Shown: positions 1 to 9,953, numbered from the stretch's first letter. The stretch is DNA of 64,000 nt from Oenococcus kitaharae (GCF_025758695.1 NZ_JANJQP010000001.1:62001-126000), one strand, 5' to 3'. Notes: generated by a model not told the origin, from the sequence alone. Numbers and translations are program-made.

Positions 1-22
1 TTAGCAAACGGAGGTTTTTATT

Positions 23-1306
23 ATGCAAATTCAAAATAATCAACTTTATATCGGCGGTTTGCCAGCAAGCGAGATCGCCAAACGTTTTCAAACGCCCTTG
101 TATGTCTATGATGTCGGTCAAATTCGAAAAACGATTCACGAGATGAAAGAGGCCTTTCAGGCCGAAAATGTTGCCTATGAAATCAGTTACGCCAGTAAAG
201 CTTTTTCGGTTGTTGCCATGTACGATGTGCTTGCGGCTGAAAAAGTCCATTGTGACGTGGTTTCTGGCGGCGAGCTAGCCACTGTCATGAAAGCTGGTTT
301 CTCCTTGCAGAAAGTGGCTTTTAATGGCAATAACAAGTCCTTTGACGAATTATCGACAGCCATCGATCGTCATATCGGGACCATTATCGTCGATAATTTC
401 CATGAAATTGAGCTGCTAGAAGAGATTCTCAGTGCCAAAGATCAGACGCAGGATGTTCTTATGCGAATCAGTCCCGGTATTTCAGCACACACGCATGAAT
501 TTATTTCCACAGGCCAGCAGGACAGCAAATTTGGTTTCGATTTGATTTCCGGCCAGGCCAAACAAGCTTTTGATCGGATTATGGCCTCACCATATCTGCA
601 TCTTCGCGGTTTGCATGCTCATATCGGCTCTCAGATATTTGAGACAAATGGTTATTCGAAATTGGCTGATCTATTGGTCAAAACAGCTAGCGATTGGCAT
701 TTCCAGCCTGAGATCATCGATTTGGGCGGCGGTTTTGGCATTAAATATAATGAAAAAGATGATCCGATTCCTAATTCCGACTTTATTCATCTGATTTGTC
801 AGTCAGTCAAACAAGCAGCAAAGACTTACAAAATCCAACTTCCGGAAATTTGGATCGAGCCTGGCCGGTCAATTGTTGGACCGGCTGGTTATTCTTTATA
901 CACAATCGGCGGCCGCAAAGATATTCCCGGCATTCGTTCTTATTTGTCAGTTGATGGCGGCATGGGCGACAATATTCGACCAGCTCTTTATCAAGCTGAA
1001 TATGAAGCTGTATTAGCCGATCAGGCAGACGTGCCCAGCGAACAAGTTGTGCGGATCGCAGGTAAATACTGCGAGTCCGGCGATGTTCTCGTTTGGCAGC
1101 AGAAGCTGCCTAAGACCCAGCCTGGTGATTTGCTGGCAATCCTGGCAACTGGAGCCTATGGCTATTCTATGGCATCCAACTATAACCGAAACCCGCGCCC
1201 GGCTGTTGTTTTTGTCGAAAATGGCAAGGCAAAACTAGTGGTCAAGCGTGAGAGCATGGCTGACATTACTCATTTGGATTTAGATTATGAGATAGGAAAT
1301 GACTGA
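23..1306 (+). CDS. lysA: Diaminopimelate decarboxylase
   Basis: LysA decarboxylates meso-diaminopimelate to L-lysine, the last step of the pathway. The 427-aa protein has the alanine-racemase-like PLP barrel with the cofactor lysine in YASKA (about residue 59), HIGSQ (about 203), the phosphate-binding GGGFG (about 239), EPGRS (about 283) and the CESGD active-site motif (about 352) supplied by the partner subunit. A GGAGG at 10-14 sits 8 nt before ATG. The stop overlaps the dapH start by 8 nt, so it leads the visible part of a lysine operon; the promoter lies left of the window. Confidence 0.97.
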   Translation: MQIQNNQLYIGGLPASEIAKRFQTPLYVYDVGQIRKTIHEMKEAFQAENVAYEISYASKAFSVVAMYDVLAAEKVHCDVVSGGELATVMKAGFSLQKVAFNGNNKSFDELSTAIDRHIGTIIVDNFHEIELLEEILSAKDQTQDVLMRISPGISAHTHEFISTGQQDSKFGFDLISGQAKQAFDRIMASPYLHLRGLHAHIGSQIFETNGYSKLADLLVKTASDWHFQPEIIDLGGGFGIKYNEKDDPIPNSDFIHLICQSVKQAAKTYKIQLPEIWIEPGRSIVGPAGYSLYTIGGRKDIPGIRSYLSVDGGMGDNIRPALYQAEYEAVLADQADVPSEQVVRIAGKYCESGDVLVWQQKLPKTQPGDLLAILATGAYGYSMASNYNRNPRPAVVFVENGKAKLVVKRESMADITHLDLDYEIGND

Positions 1307-2000
1307 ATTAGATGCAGAAAAAATTATTAGTTTTATCGCGAACGCACCGAAAAAGACGCCGGTGAAAGTGACTTATAAGGGCCAGTTGACTGGTCAACTG
1401 CCTCAGGATGTTAAGCAATTTGCTGGCGATGGATTTGGTTTGCTGTTTGGTGATTGGCAGGATATCAAACCGCTGCTGTCTGCGTTGGATCCGCAGGATT
1501 ACGTTGTCGAAAACGATGGCCGCAATACTGGTGTCCCAATGCTGGACAAGAAAAATATCAATGCCCGTATCGAACCTGGCGCCTTTATCCGCGATCAGGT
1601 GAAAATTGGCGATCACGCTGTGATTATGATGGGTGCTGTGATTAATATCGGTGCTGAAATCGGCGAAGGCAGCATGATCGATATGGGTGCAGTGCTCGGC
1701 GGCCGTGCGATTGTTGGTCAACATTGTCACATTGGTGCTGGGACTGTCTTAGCCGGGGTAGTTGAACCAGCCTCGGCTCAGCCGGTTCGTGTGGCCGATA
1801 ATGTCTTGATCGGTGCCAATGCCGTTGTGATAGAAGGCGTGCAAATTGGCGAAGGTGCCGTTGTTGGTGCTGGCGCAGTAGTGATTAAAGACGTGGCTCC
1901 TCATACAGTCGTTGCGGGTGTGCCTGCTCGTGTGATCAAAGAGATTGATGCCAAGACTGAGCAAAAGACAGCACTGGTTGACGCTTTGAGGCAGCTTTAA
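1299..2000 (+). CDS. dapH: Tetrahydrodipicolinate N-acetyltransferase
   Basis: DapH acetylates tetrahydrodipicolinate with acetyl-CoA, the first committed step of the acetylase branch found in many Firmicutes. The 233-aa protein has an N-terminal alpha/beta domain (about 1-85) followed by imperfect hexapeptide repeats (about 90-200, such as IGDHAV, IGEGSM and IGANAV) that build a left-handed beta helix. Length is typical of DapH rather than of the longer succinyltransferase DapD. It overlaps lysA by 8 nt and its TAA shares one base with the next ATG, which implies translational coupling. Confidence 0.95.
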   Translation: MTELDAEKIISFIANAPKKTPVKVTYKGQLTGQLPQDVKQFAGDGFGLLFGDWQDIKPLLSALDPQDYVVENDGRNTGVPMLDKKNINARIEPGAFIRDQVKIGDHAVIMMGAVINIGAEIGEGSMIDMGAVLGGRAIVGQHCHIGAGTVLAGVVEPASAQPVRVADNVLIGANAVVIEGVQIGEGAVVGAGAVVIKDVAPHTVVAGVPARVIKEIDAKTEQKTALVDALRQL

Positions 2001-3148
2001 TGTTAAGTGAAGCAGAGTTAATTCAGATTCGCCGTCATTTACACGAAGATCCAGAAATCGGTATGCAGGAATTTCATACGCATGATTTCTTGTTAAAACA
2101 AATTGCCCGTTTGCCTCAGGACCATCTTTCAATCAAAACAATTCCGGAAGTACCGACGGCCATTCTCGTGCGTATCGCAGGATCTAACCCCAAGCGGACT
2201 TTGGGCTGGCGGACTGACATTGACGCCTTGCCGATTAAAGAGGCAACGGGATTGCCTTTTGCCAGTCAAAACGATGGCGTCATGCATGCTTGCGGCCACG
2301 ATTTTCACATGACGGTTGCTCTTGGAATTCTGTCTTATTTTGCTGAACATCAGCCGGCTGATAATCTCTTGATTTTCTTCCAACCGGCTGAAGAAAATGA
2401 ATTTGGTGGCAAACGTTTCTTTGATGCTGGTGGTTTTCAGGGTGATTATAAACCGGATGAATTTTATGCTTTACATGTGAATCCACAATTGCCAGCTGGT
2501 CAGATCGGCAGCCGTCAAGGGACGCTATTTGCCGGATCTAATGAATTGCGGATCAGTTTTGTCGGAAAATCTGGCCATGCGGCCTATCCGCAAAGAGCGA
2601 ATGATTCAATTGTTGCAGCAGCTAATTTTGTGACTAGTGTTCAGACGGTCGTTTCCCGTAATATCGATCCAATTGAAGGCGGCGTGGTCACGATTGGCAA
2701 ATTCAATGCCGGCCAAGCTATGAATATTATTGCCGGACAGACTGACATCGAAGGCACTATCCGCAGCTTCACACAGCAGGGCATGGAGGTCATGACAGAA
2801 CATATTCGCATGATCGCACAAGGAGTTGCTGACGCTTTTGGCCAGGAATTGAAAATCAATTTCCGACAAGGCGGTTATATGCCTGTGGTCAACGATGAAG
2901 CAAGCAGCAGTTTTTTTATTAAGTATATGGAACAAGCTGATAACGTCGACTTCAAAATTGTCGAACCGGCAATGATCGCAGAAGATTTTGGTTTTTTGTC
3001 CAACCAGTTTAAAGGAACCATGTGCTGGTTAGGCGTAAATGATCCAAAACATACATTACATTCCGATCATTTATCACCAGACGAGTCAGCTATTGAAAAG
3101 GGGATTACAGCTATCACTGGTTTTCTGACAGCGAGAATGGAAAAATGA
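2000..3148 (+). CDS. dapL: N-acetyldiaminopimelate deacetylase (M20 family)
   Basis: This M20-type metallo-amidohydrolase removes the acetyl group from N-acetyl-LL-diaminopimelate. The 382-aa protein shows the metal-binding ACGHDFH (about residue 95), the catalytic/metal QPAEENEFGG (about 129), a dimerisation insert (about 180-290) and a C-terminal LHSDH. M20D members are hard to separate by sequence, and close relatives act on other N-acyl amino acids. The assignment here rests on its place between dapH and dapA, coupled to both (TAATG before, ATGA after). Confidence 0.92.
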   Translation: MLSEAELIQIRRHLHEDPEIGMQEFHTHDFLLKQIARLPQDHLSIKTIPEVPTAILVRIAGSNPKRTLGWRTDIDALPIKEATGLPFASQNDGVMHACGHDFHMTVALGILSYFAEHQPADNLLIFFQPAEENEFGGKRFFDAGGFQGDYKPDEFYALHVNPQLPAGQIGSRQGTLFAGSNELRISFVGKSGHAAYPQRANDSIVAAANFVTSVQTVVSRNIDPIEGGVVTIGKFNAGQAMNIIAGQTDIEGTIRSFTQQGMEVMTEHIRMIAQGVADAFGQELKINFRQGGYMPVVNDEASSSFFIKYMEQADNVDFKIVEPAMIAEDFGFLSNQFKGTMCWLGVNDPKHTLHSDHLSPDESAIEKGITAITGFLTARMEK

Positions 3149-4023
3149 CAAATATTTTAGCAGATACAAAATTATTGACTGCGATTATCACGCCTTTTAA
3201 CGATAGGAATGAGATTGATTTTGCAGTTTATGAGAAATTGATTGATTCGCAATTGGCCGATGGTGTCCAAGGCTTTGTCGTCTCAGGGACGACTGGTGAA
3301 GCACCGACGCTGACACATGATGAAAAGATTGCCTTATTTAAAAAAACGGTCGACTTTGTTGCCGGACGGGCAAAGGTGATTGTCGGGACGGGATCAAATA
3401 ATACGGCCGAAACGATCAGCTTCACGCAGGAAGTCGGGCAGATTAAGGGAATCGATGCCGTTCTGATCGTGACGCCTTACTACAACAAACCTGATCAGGA
3501 CGGCATGACCGCGCATTTTAAAGCTGTTGCTGATGCTAGCCCACTGCCTGTCATTATTTACAATATTCCAGGCCGCAGCATTTCCGGTCTGACTGTCGAT
3601 TCATTACTGGCATTAGCTAAACATCCAAATATTATTGCGGTCAAACAGTGCAATTCCGATTATGATATGTCGGAATTAATCGAACATGCACCAAAAGATT
3701 TTCTGATTTTCACAGGTGAGGATGGCCAAGCGTTGTTGAATTACGTGCTGGGCGGTGCTGGGACGATTTCAGTTGTCTCGCATTTTTATGCCAAGCAGTT
3801 TGTCAATATGTTTGCAGCTGTCGATCGTGGTGATATGAAACAGGCCGCAGCTGATTTCCGTTATATCAATCCAAGAGTGAAAGCTTTATTCAGTCATCCG
3901 TCGCCATCGCCAGTCAAAGCCGTCTATGAGCGGATGGGTATTCACGTAGGTAAGCCGCGTTTGCCGATTCTGCCCTTAACTGCAGCGCAGACTGATGAAA
4001 TTATGCGGGTACTGCAGGCATGA
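3145..4023 (+). CDS. dapA: 4-hydroxy-tetrahydrodipicolinate synthase
   Basis: DapA condenses pyruvate with aspartate semialdehyde. The 292-aa TIM-barrel protein has the SGTTGE motif (about residues 48-53), YYNKP (about 112), and the Schiff-base lysine in IAVKQ (about 167). Start and stop overlap the neighbours by ATGA, so its output is coupled with dapL and dapB. Lysine feedback inhibition, common in Gram-negative DapA, cannot be judged from the sequence alone. Confidence 0.96.
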   Translation: MTNILADTKLLTAIITPFNDRNEIDFAVYEKLIDSQLADGVQGFVVSGTTGEAPTLTHDEKIALFKKTVDFVAGRAKVIVGTGSNNTAETISFTQEVGQIKGIDAVLIVTPYYNKPDQDGMTAHFKAVADASPLPVIIYNIPGRSISGLTVDSLLALAKHPNIIAVKQCNSDYDMSELIEHAPKDFLIFTGEDGQALLNYVLGGAGTISVVSHFYAKQFVNMFAAVDRGDMKQAAADFRYINPRVKALFSHPSPSPVKAVYERMGIHVGKPRLPILPLTAAQTDEIMRVLQA

Positions 4024-4790
4024 AAACAATTCTCTTAGCCGGTGCGGCTGGAAAAATGGGTCAGGCCATTCAGCGGTTAATCGTCGAACATGATGACTGG
4101 CAGCTGTCAGCTGTTTTGCTGCATCATCCGTCTACGCAATCAGCTTTTCCCGCTGAGACAAAAATCTTTTACAAATTAGATGAGATCCAAGGCGATTATG
4201 ATCTGTGGCTGGACGTGACGCGGCCGGAAACTGTCTTTCAAAACGCTTCATGGGCAATTTCACATCACATCCATCCGATCATTGGTACGAGCGGATTGAC
4301 TGATGATCAAATCCAAACGCTGCAGCAGGCAGCATTAAAGGCAAAGACTGGCGGTATTATTGCACCGAACTTCAGTATCTCGGCTGTCTTGATGATGTAT
4401 TTTGCCAGTTTGGCAGCGAAATTTATGTCCAATGTCGGCATTGAAGAAATTCACCACCCTGACAAGGTTGATGCTCCCAGCGGCACGGCGAAAATGACGG
4501 CTGCGATACTCGCTCAAGCAGGTGCAGCGACAACCAAGCCTGATGACAGCCGCTTAGATGATCAATCACAAAGTAATTTAGTTGATGGCATTCAAATCAT
4601 TTCAAAACGCCAAGCTGGCTACGTTGCCTACCAATCAGTTAATTTCGCTAATGAATATGAAACTTTGTCGATTGCACAAAATAGCTTGGATCGCAAATCC
4701 TTTATGCCAGGCGTACAATTAGCAATTAAAAATGCCGATCAGCAGACAACTCTGCTAGTCGGCTTAGATAAAATAATGGGGTTAAAATAA
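4020..4790 (+). CDS. dapB: 4-hydroxy-tetrahydrodipicolinate reductase
   Basis: DapB reduces the DapA product with NAD(P)H. The 256-aa protein starts with the dinucleotide-binding GAAGKMGQ (residues 8-15), has APNFS (about 119) and the substrate/catalytic EIHHPDKVDAPSGTA (about 143-157), where the His-His-x-x-Lys is diagnostic. It overlaps dapA by 4 nt and is followed without a gap by asd. It is co-transcribed with the rest of the lysine operon. Confidence 0.95.
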   Translation: MKTILLAGAAGKMGQAIQRLIVEHDDWQLSAVLLHHPSTQSAFPAETKIFYKLDEIQGDYDLWLDVTRPETVFQNASWAISHHIHPIIGTSGLTDDQIQTLQQAALKAKTGGIIAPNFSISAVLMMYFASLAAKFMSNVGIEEIHHPDKVDAPSGTAKMTAAILAQAGAATTKPDDSRLDDQSQSNLVDGIQIISKRQAGYVAYQSVNFANEYETLSIAQNSLDRKSFMPGVQLAIKNADQQTTLLVGLDKIMGLK

Positions 4791-5891
4791 ATGGCAAAAG
4801 AATACAATGTTGCAATTTTGGGTGCTACGGGTGCAGTCGGCAGCCGCATGAGAGAACAGTTGGCATTATCAACCATCCCGGTTAAATCTTTGAAACTGCT
4901 GGCTACTTCTCGGTCGGCTGGCCAACAGCAGACTTTTCGAGGACAGACATACATAGTTGAAGAAGCCAAGCCGGAATCTTTTGACGGCATTGATTTAGTT
5001 CTGTCTTCTGCTGGCGGTTCAGTCTCCAAACATTTTTTGCCAGAAGCAGTCAAACGTGGTGCTGTTTGTGTTGACAATACCTCGTATTTTCGCATGAATC
5101 CAGCCGTGCCATTGGTTGTCCCTGAAGTCAATCCACAGGCGCTGAGCTATCACAAAGGGATTGTTTCGGATCCGAATTGTTCGACGATTCAGATGGTCGT
5201 TGCTTTGAAGCCGGTCTTTGATAAATTCGGCGTTGATAAAGTGATTGTTTCCACTTACCAAGCTGCTTCTGGTGCGGGCCAATCGGGATGGAATGAATTG
5301 GAACAGGAAGCCGCTGACTATCTGGATAAAAAAGAGATGCAGGCACATATTCTGCCAGTCAAGTCGGCGGACAAGCATTATCCGCTAGCCTTTAATTTAC
5401 TGCCGCAGATTGATGTTTTTGAAGATGACGGCTATACCCATGAAGAGTGGAAAATGATTCATGAAACAAAGAAAATTTTCTTTGACGACATGAATTCCGA
5501 TAAAATTAAGGTGACCGCAACCAGCGTGCGTGTGCCTGTACCGGTCAGTCATGGCGAATCAGTTTACTTTCAGGTAGCTGATAGTGACCAAGCTTCTGTT
5601 TCAGCAATTCAAAAAGCAATTGCAGATGGTGCTGGCCTTGTTTTGCAAGATGATCCGTCCAAACAACTTTATCCGCAGCCGATTAACGCCGCCGGAAAAC
5701 GAGAGACTTTTGTTGGCCGAGTCCGTGCTGACAATGAAAATCCCGGCAGTTACTGGATGTGGGTCGTGTCTGATAACTTGCTAAAGGGTGCTGCTTGGAA
5801 TGCTGTACAGATTGCCGAAGAGTTGGTTAAAAGAGATTTGCTTCATGTGGATGATCCTGAAGCTTCATATGAATTATTTAAGGAGAACTGA
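4791..5891 (+). CDS. asd: Aspartate-semialdehyde dehydrogenase
   Basis: Asd converts aspartyl phosphate to aspartate semialdehyde with NADPH, feeding lysine, threonine and methionine synthesis. The 366-aa protein has GATGAVGSRM (residues 11-20), the catalytic cysteine in DPNCSTIQ (about 127) and a C-terminal HGES with the substrate histidine. The ATG follows the dapB stop with no spacer. The aspartokinase that makes its substrate is not in the window. Confidence 0.96.
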   Translation: MAKEYNVAILGATGAVGSRMREQLALSTIPVKSLKLLATSRSAGQQQTFRGQTYIVEEAKPESFDGIDLVLSSAGGSVSKHFLPEAVKRGAVCVDNTSYFRMNPAVPLVVPEVNPQALSYHKGIVSDPNCSTIQMVVALKPVFDKFGVDKVIVSTYQAASGAGQSGWNELEQEAADYLDKKEMQAHILPVKSADKHYPLAFNLLPQIDVFEDDGYTHEEWKMIHETKKIFFDDMNSDKIKVTATSVRVPVPVSHGESVYFQVADSDQASVSAIQKAIADGAGLVLQDDPSKQLYPQPINAAGKRETFVGRVRADNENPGSYWMWVVSDNLLKGAAWNAVQIAEELVKRDLLHVDDPEASYELFKEN

Positions 5892-7075
5892 TGCCAGAAT
5901 TAAAAAAAGGATTGATCGAAAACGTTCGTCCAGATATTAGAAACATCAAAGTGAACCAGATTCGTGCCATCGACACGGAATTCCGCCAGATTGACGGTCT
6001 GCTGCGTTTGACTTTGGGAGAACCGGATTTTAATGCACCGGATTTGGTTAAAAAGGCGATGATAGATTCTATCCAGAAAAATCATTCGCATTATTCAACT
6101 GCACGAGGTTCGGAAGAATTCCGTCAGGCAGCTGCTGATTTCTTAAAGCGCAACTACCAATTAGATTTTGATCCGGATACGGAAATTTTGACAACTGTTG
6201 GGTCCACTGAAGCGATTTTTGCTACTTTGTCGACGATTTTAAAAGAAGGGGATGAACTGCTGGCACCGTCACCGGCCTATCCGCTCTATGAACAACTGGC
6301 ACATGTCAACCATACAAAAATGGTCTATATCCCGACAAATGATACTGATTTCGTCCTGACGCCCCAGCGATTGCAGGAAACGATTGCTCAGCATCCTAAT
6401 GCCCGTGCGATTGTGCTGACTTATCCCAACAATCCAACTGGCGTTGACTATTCCCGTGAGCAGCTGCAGCAGCTGGCTGATGTGATTGCTAAAACAAATC
6501 TGCTGGTTGTTTCAGATGAAATTTATTCGACTCTAAATTATGTCGGCCAGCATATCTCAATTGGCAGCATTCTGCCTGAACAGACGGTTGTGTTAAACGG
6601 TGTTTCCAAATCGCACGCCATGACTGGTGACCGAATCGGTTTTGTTGCAGCGCCAAAAGAGCTGATTTCAGAAATCGTCAAGATTCATCAATTTGCGATT
6701 ACAGCCGTTTCAAATCCTGCTATGGCTGGCGCAACCGCAGCCTTGAACGAAGGTGACGCTGTCACCGAACAGATGCGGGCCGAATATCAGCAACGGCGTG
6801 ACTTTTTAATTCCTGAATTTAAAAAATTGGGCTTTGATGTCGCGGCTCCTGATGGTGCTTTTTATCTTTTCTTGAAAATTCCGGCTGACCAGAATCAAGA
6901 TGATGTGGCTTTTGCACGTGAGTTAGCACATAAAGCTTTGGTTGGGGTGATTCCCGGTTCTTGTTTCGGACCTGGCGGTGAAGGCTATCTGCGTTTGAGC
7001 TATGCGGCTTCTGAAAGCAATTTAAAAGAAGCTTTGGTACGCTTGCAAAAATATTTGGCTAAAAGCCCTTGTTAG
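5891..7075 (+). CDS. patA: N-acetyl-LL-diaminopimelate aminotransferase (class I)
   Basis: This is a 394-aa fold-type I PLP aminotransferase. It has GSTEA (about 111), YPNNPTG (about 176), SDEIYS (about 210) and the PLP lysine in SKSHAMTGDRIGF (about 239). The class contains enzymes of many specificities. The position directly after asd (TGATG overlap) and the presence of dapH and dapL make the N-acetyl-diaminopimelate aminotransferase step the natural role. It closes the operon; no clear T-run terminator follows in the 68-nt gap to glyA. Confidence 0.9.
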   Translation: MPELKKGLIENVRPDIRNIKVNQIRAIDTEFRQIDGLLRLTLGEPDFNAPDLVKKAMIDSIQKNHSHYSTARGSEEFRQAAADFLKRNYQLDFDPDTEILTTVGSTEAIFATLSTILKEGDELLAPSPAYPLYEQLAHVNHTKMVYIPTNDTDFVLTPQRLQETIAQHPNARAIVLTYPNNPTGVDYSREQLQQLADVIAKTNLLVVSDEIYSTLNYVGQHISIGSILPEQTVVLNGVSKSHAMTGDRIGFVAAPKELISEIVKIHQFAITAVSNPAMAGATAALNEGDAVTEQMRAEYQQRRDFLIPEFKKLGFDVAAPDGAFYLFLKIPADQNQDDVAFARELAHKALVGVIPGSCFGPGGEGYLRLSYAASESNLKEALVRLQKYLAKSPC

Positions 7076-7143
7076 TTTTCTTAACCAATTCGTGACGCAA
7101 TAATTTTAAGCATGTTAGACTGAAAAAGTTTTGAGGAGTGCAG

Positions 7144-8388
7144 ATGGCAAAAAATTTTTTGGATCCTGAGTTATCAAAAGCCGTGTTAGGCGAAGAAGAG
7201 AGGCAGAAGCACAATATCGAGCTGGTTGCTTCTGAAAATTTTGTTTCTAAGGCCGTGCGTCAGGCGCAAGGGAGTGTTCTGACGAATAAATATTCCGAAG
7301 GATATCCTGGCAAACGCTATTATGGCGGCAACGAGTACATTGATATTGCTGAGAATCTGGCCATTGAACGTGCCAAGGAACTTTTCGGGATTAGCTATGC
7401 TAACGTCCAGCCGCATTCAGGCTCGACTGCCAATTTTGAGGCATACATGGCTTTTTTGCATCCGGGAGATAAAATTCTCGGGATGAATTTGGATTCCGGT
7501 GGCCACTTGACGCATGGTGCCAGCGTGAGCTTTTCTGGCAAGCTCTATCAAGCCGAATCATATAAAGTCGATCCAGAAACCGAACTGCTGGATTACGATG
7601 CTATTTTAAAACAAGCCAAAGAGTTTCAACCAAAATTAATTATTGCCGGTGCTTCGGCTTATTCGCGGACGATTGATTTTCAGGCTTTTCGCGATATTGC
7701 CGATGAAGTCGGTGCTTATTTGATGGTTGATATTGCACACATTGCTGGCCTGATTGCTGCCGGCCTGCATCCTAGCCCGGTTGGTTTGGCCGATGTCATC
7801 ACTACCACGACACATAAGACATTACGCGGGCCTCGAGGCGGCATGATTTTAGCTGACGAGAAGTATGCAAGGAAAATTAATTCAGCTGTCTTCCCTGGTT
7901 CTCAAGGCGGCCCCTTGGATCACGTTGTCGCAGCGAAAGCAGCTGCTTTCTATGAAGATTTGCAGCCGGAATTCAAGACTTACTCGGCTCAGATTATCAA
8001 GAATGCCAAGGCAATGGCTGATGCATTTTCTAAGGAAGATGATATTCGTGTCGTTTCAGGCGGTACGGATAACCATATGTTTACTTTGGATTTGACTAAG
8101 ACCGGTTTGACTGGTAAAAAGGCGCAGGAATTATTAGATTCTGTTTCGATTACGTTGAATAGAGAAGCGCTGCCTAATGAGAAACTGTCACCATTTGTTA
8201 CTTCTGGTGTTCGGATTGGTACGCCAGCGATGACGACTAAGGGTATGAAGGAAGCGGATATGCTGCAGATTGAGCAGTTTATTATGCGCGCCATTCATCA
8301 TGCTGGCGATACGGCGGCTTTGGCACAAATCAAGCAGGAAGTCTTTGACTTCATGGACAAATTTCCTTTCGATTCAAATCCTTTTTGA
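7144..8388 (+). CDS. glyA: Serine hydroxymethyltransferase
   Basis: GlyA interconverts serine and glycine and makes 5,10-methylene-tetrahydrofolate. The 414-aa protein has [15 protein letters not shown] near residue 50, [10 protein letters not shown] (about 95), the PLP lysine in [14 protein letters not shown] (about 227) and the C-terminal [11 protein letters not shown] start it at ATG 7144, 5 nt after the GAGGAG at 7133-7138. A GTG at 7138 is in frame but lies inside that ribosome binding site. Next to fthC and near thyA it belongs to a folate one-carbon group. Confidence 0.97.
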   Translation: MAKNFLDPELSKAVLGEEERQKHNIELVASENFVSKAVRQAQGSVLTNKYSEGYPGKRYYGGNEYIDIAENLAIERAKELFGISYANVQPHSGSTANFEAYMAFLHPGDKILGMNLDSGGHLTHGASVSFSGKLYQAESYKVDPETELLDYDAILKQAKEFQPKLIIAGASAYSRTIDFQAFRDIADEVGAYLMVDIAHIAGLIAAGLHPSPVGLADVITTTTHKTLRGPRGGMILADEKYARKINSAVFPGSQGGPLDHVVAAKAAAFYEDLQPEFKTYSAQIIKNAKAMADAFSKEDDIRVVSGGTDNHMFTLDLTKTGLTGKKAQELLDSVSITLNREALPNEKLSPFVTSGVRIGTPAMTTKGMKEADMLQIEQFIMRAIHHAGDTAALAQIKQEVFDFMDKFPFDSNPF

Positions 8389-8393
8389 ATGTT

Positions 8394-8942
8394 ATGACAG
8401 TGATAGAAGACAAAAAAGTATTGCGTGATCAACAAAAAGCACGCTTGGCGGCAATCGACCCTGTCGCAAAAAAAGAGCAATCTTTATCTTTATATCGCCA
8501 GCTTTTTGAAAATCCTGATTGGCAGTCGAGTGATAATATTGCGATTACTTTGAGTCTGCCGCTTGAATTATCTACGCGTCCGATCATTCAGCAGGCTTGG
8601 GAACTGGATAAACACGTTTTTGTGCCGAAAATCGTTGATACAAAAATGATCTTTGTTGAATTTACAGAAACAACAAAAATCATTAAAGGTAAGATGTCAA
8701 TTTCCGAACCGGAGGAATCCAAAGCTTTTTCGAAGAATGACATCGATCTGATGATTGTGCCAGGTCTGGCCTTCACAAAGACTGGTAAACGCTTGGGATT
8801 CGGGGCTGGTTACTATGACCGTTACTTATCGGATTATAGCGGTAAAACGCTTTCTTTAGCTTTAAACGATCAGTTGCTGGCAACTATCCCAACTGACAAA
8901 CTCGATGTCAGAATCCAACAAATTTTAGCGCCCGAAAATTGA
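8394..8942 (+). CDS. fthC: 5-formyltetrahydrofolate cyclo-ligase
   Basis: This enzyme converts 5-formyl-tetrahydrofolate to 5,10-methenyl-tetrahydrofolate with ATP, returning stored folate to use. The approximately 182-aa protein has the hallmark GFGAGYYDRYL near its C terminus and the LPLELST substrate region. No good ribosome binding site is seen. ATG 8394 is the conservative start; an in-frame TTG at 8385 overlapping the glyA stop (TTGA) is an alternative. Its 3' end overlaps the convergent YitT gene by 18 nt. Confidence 0.92.
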   Translation: MTVIEDKKVLRDQQKARLAAIDPVAKKEQSLSLYRQLFENPDWQSSDNIAITLSLPLELSTRPIIQQAWELDKHVFVPKIVDTKMIFVEFTETTKIIKGKMSISEPEESKAFSKNDIDLMIVPGLAFTKTGKRLGFGAGYYDRYLSDYSGKTLSLALNDQLLATIPTDKLDVRIQQILAPEN

Positions 8943-9806
8943 GCGCTTTTTTCTTAGGAAAGTAAATCCTTCACCGACTTGTTCAGTGACCACGCGAATC
9001 GATACGAAGGCTTTTGAATCAATTTCATTAATAATTTCCTTAACTTGACGAACTTCTGAGGGATCGACAACCACGTAAACAGCTTTAGCAGCTGTTTTTT
9101 TATATCCGCCCTCAATGTCGATGTAGGTACTGCCGCGCTCTAATTCTGACATGATTCGCTCAGCAATTTCGGTTGGATACTTTGAGAAAATCAAGAATTC
9201 TCGAGCTGAATATCCGCCGTCCTGAATAAAGTTAATCACATTAGCTGAAACAAAAGACATGATCAGCGTGTACATCATTTGCGTTAGATCGAGATAAACC
9301 AAGGACATGGCCAGAACGATTGCATCAATCGCAAATAACGATTTTCCCATCGTCACACCGAATTTTTGTTCGATAATACGGGCAATTACATCGGATCCGC
9401 CAGTCGTGGAACCAAAGCGGAAGACAAGCCCTAAACCGATGCCTATAAGAAGACCGGCGAGTAAAGCCGAAATGAGCGGATCGTGATTTAAATTAATCGT
9501 AATTGGATATCGCTGGAACAGCCAGAGCCAAAAAGACAGCATTAAAATACAGTAAAGCGTTGAGATAATTTGTCGTTTGCCCAATTTGAGATAGCCGATG
9601 ACCAGAATCGGTAAGTTAAAAAGAATATTCGTAATCGCTGGATCGATTGAGAACAGTGCCCGGAATATCAAAGTGACACCGGTGACGCCGCCTTCGGCCA
9701 GACGATTGGGAATGTTGACATAAATAAGAGAAAGGGCGTAAAAAGCACAGCCGACTGTATAGGCGAGCAGATTCAGCGCCTTAATTTGTTTCAGAGATGA
9801 GATCAT
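8925..9806 (-). CDS. YitT family membrane protein (DUF161/DUF2179)
   Basis: This 293-aa integral membrane protein has about five hydrophobic segments in residues 10-190 with the family signature FRFGSTTGGSDVIA (about 130). A cytosolic C-terminal DUF2179-like alpha/beta domain follows (about 205-285, SAREFLIFSKYP onward). The family is widespread in Firmicutes and its transport function is not settled. No Shine-Dalgarno is visible; a TATACT lies just 6 nt before the ATG. A second family member is at 30157-31083. Confidence 0.88.
   Translation of the reverse strand: MISSLKQIKALNLLAYTVGCAFYALSLIYVNIPNRLAEGGVTGVTLIFRALFSIDPAITNILFNLPILVIGYLKLGKRQIISTLYCILMLSFWLWLFQRYPITINLNHDPLISALLAGLLIGIGLGLVFRFGSTTGGSDVIARIIEQKFGVTMGKSLFAIDAIVLAMSLVYLDLTQMMYTLIMSFVSANVINFIQDGGYSAREFLIFSKYPTEIAERIMSELERGSTYIDIEGGYKKTAAKAVYVVVDPSEVRQVKEIINEIDSKAFVSIRVVTEQVGEGFTFLRKKRSIFGR
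8927..8952 (+). terminator. Weak terminator at fthC end
   Basis: AGCGC at 8927-8931 can pair with GCGCT at 8943-8947, followed by a run of six T. The stem spans the fthC stop codon and is only 5 bp, so it is weak; it lies in the overlap with the opposing YitT gene. Confidence 0.4.
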
Positions 9807-9837
9807 GTATCCAGTATAAATAAGCCTGACTGATAAA

Positions 9838-9908
9838 GCGAACAGCGGGGATCGGACCCGTGACCTCCACCTTGGGAAGGTGGCGTTCTACCACTGAACT
9901 ATGTTCGC
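9838..9908 (-). tRNA. tRNA-Gly(CCC)
   Basis: On the minus strand the 71-nt sequence folds as a cloverleaf. The acceptor GCGAACA pairs with TGTTCGC, the anticodon stem CCACC/GGTGG encloses loop TTCCCAA giving anticodon CCC, and the T arm carries GGTCCGATCC. The D arm is the short TTCAGTGGTAGAAC form typical of tRNA-Gly. CCA is not encoded. It lies between thyA and the YitT gene, directly after the thyA terminator. Confidence 0.93.
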
Positions 9909-9953
9909 AAAAAAGCTCCGCTGACTATTATATCAAACTGCTACCGGAGCTTT
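9909..9953 (-). terminator. Terminator at thyA end, abutting tRNA-Gly
   Basis: Read on the minus strand, AAAGCTCCG (9953-9945) pairs perfectly with CGGAGCTTT (9920-9912) and is followed by six T, the last just before the tRNA 5' end. The 24-nt loop holds the thyA stop codon and a promoter-like TGATATAAT. Confidence 0.7.
9927..9935 (-). promoter_or_regulatory. Extended -10 promoter for tRNA-Gly
   Basis: TGATATAAT on the minus strand matches the extended -10 element TGnTATAAT. It overlaps the thyA stop codon (TGA) and would start transcription about 12 nt before the tRNA 5' end. No good -35 hexamer is present. Confidence 0.55.
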
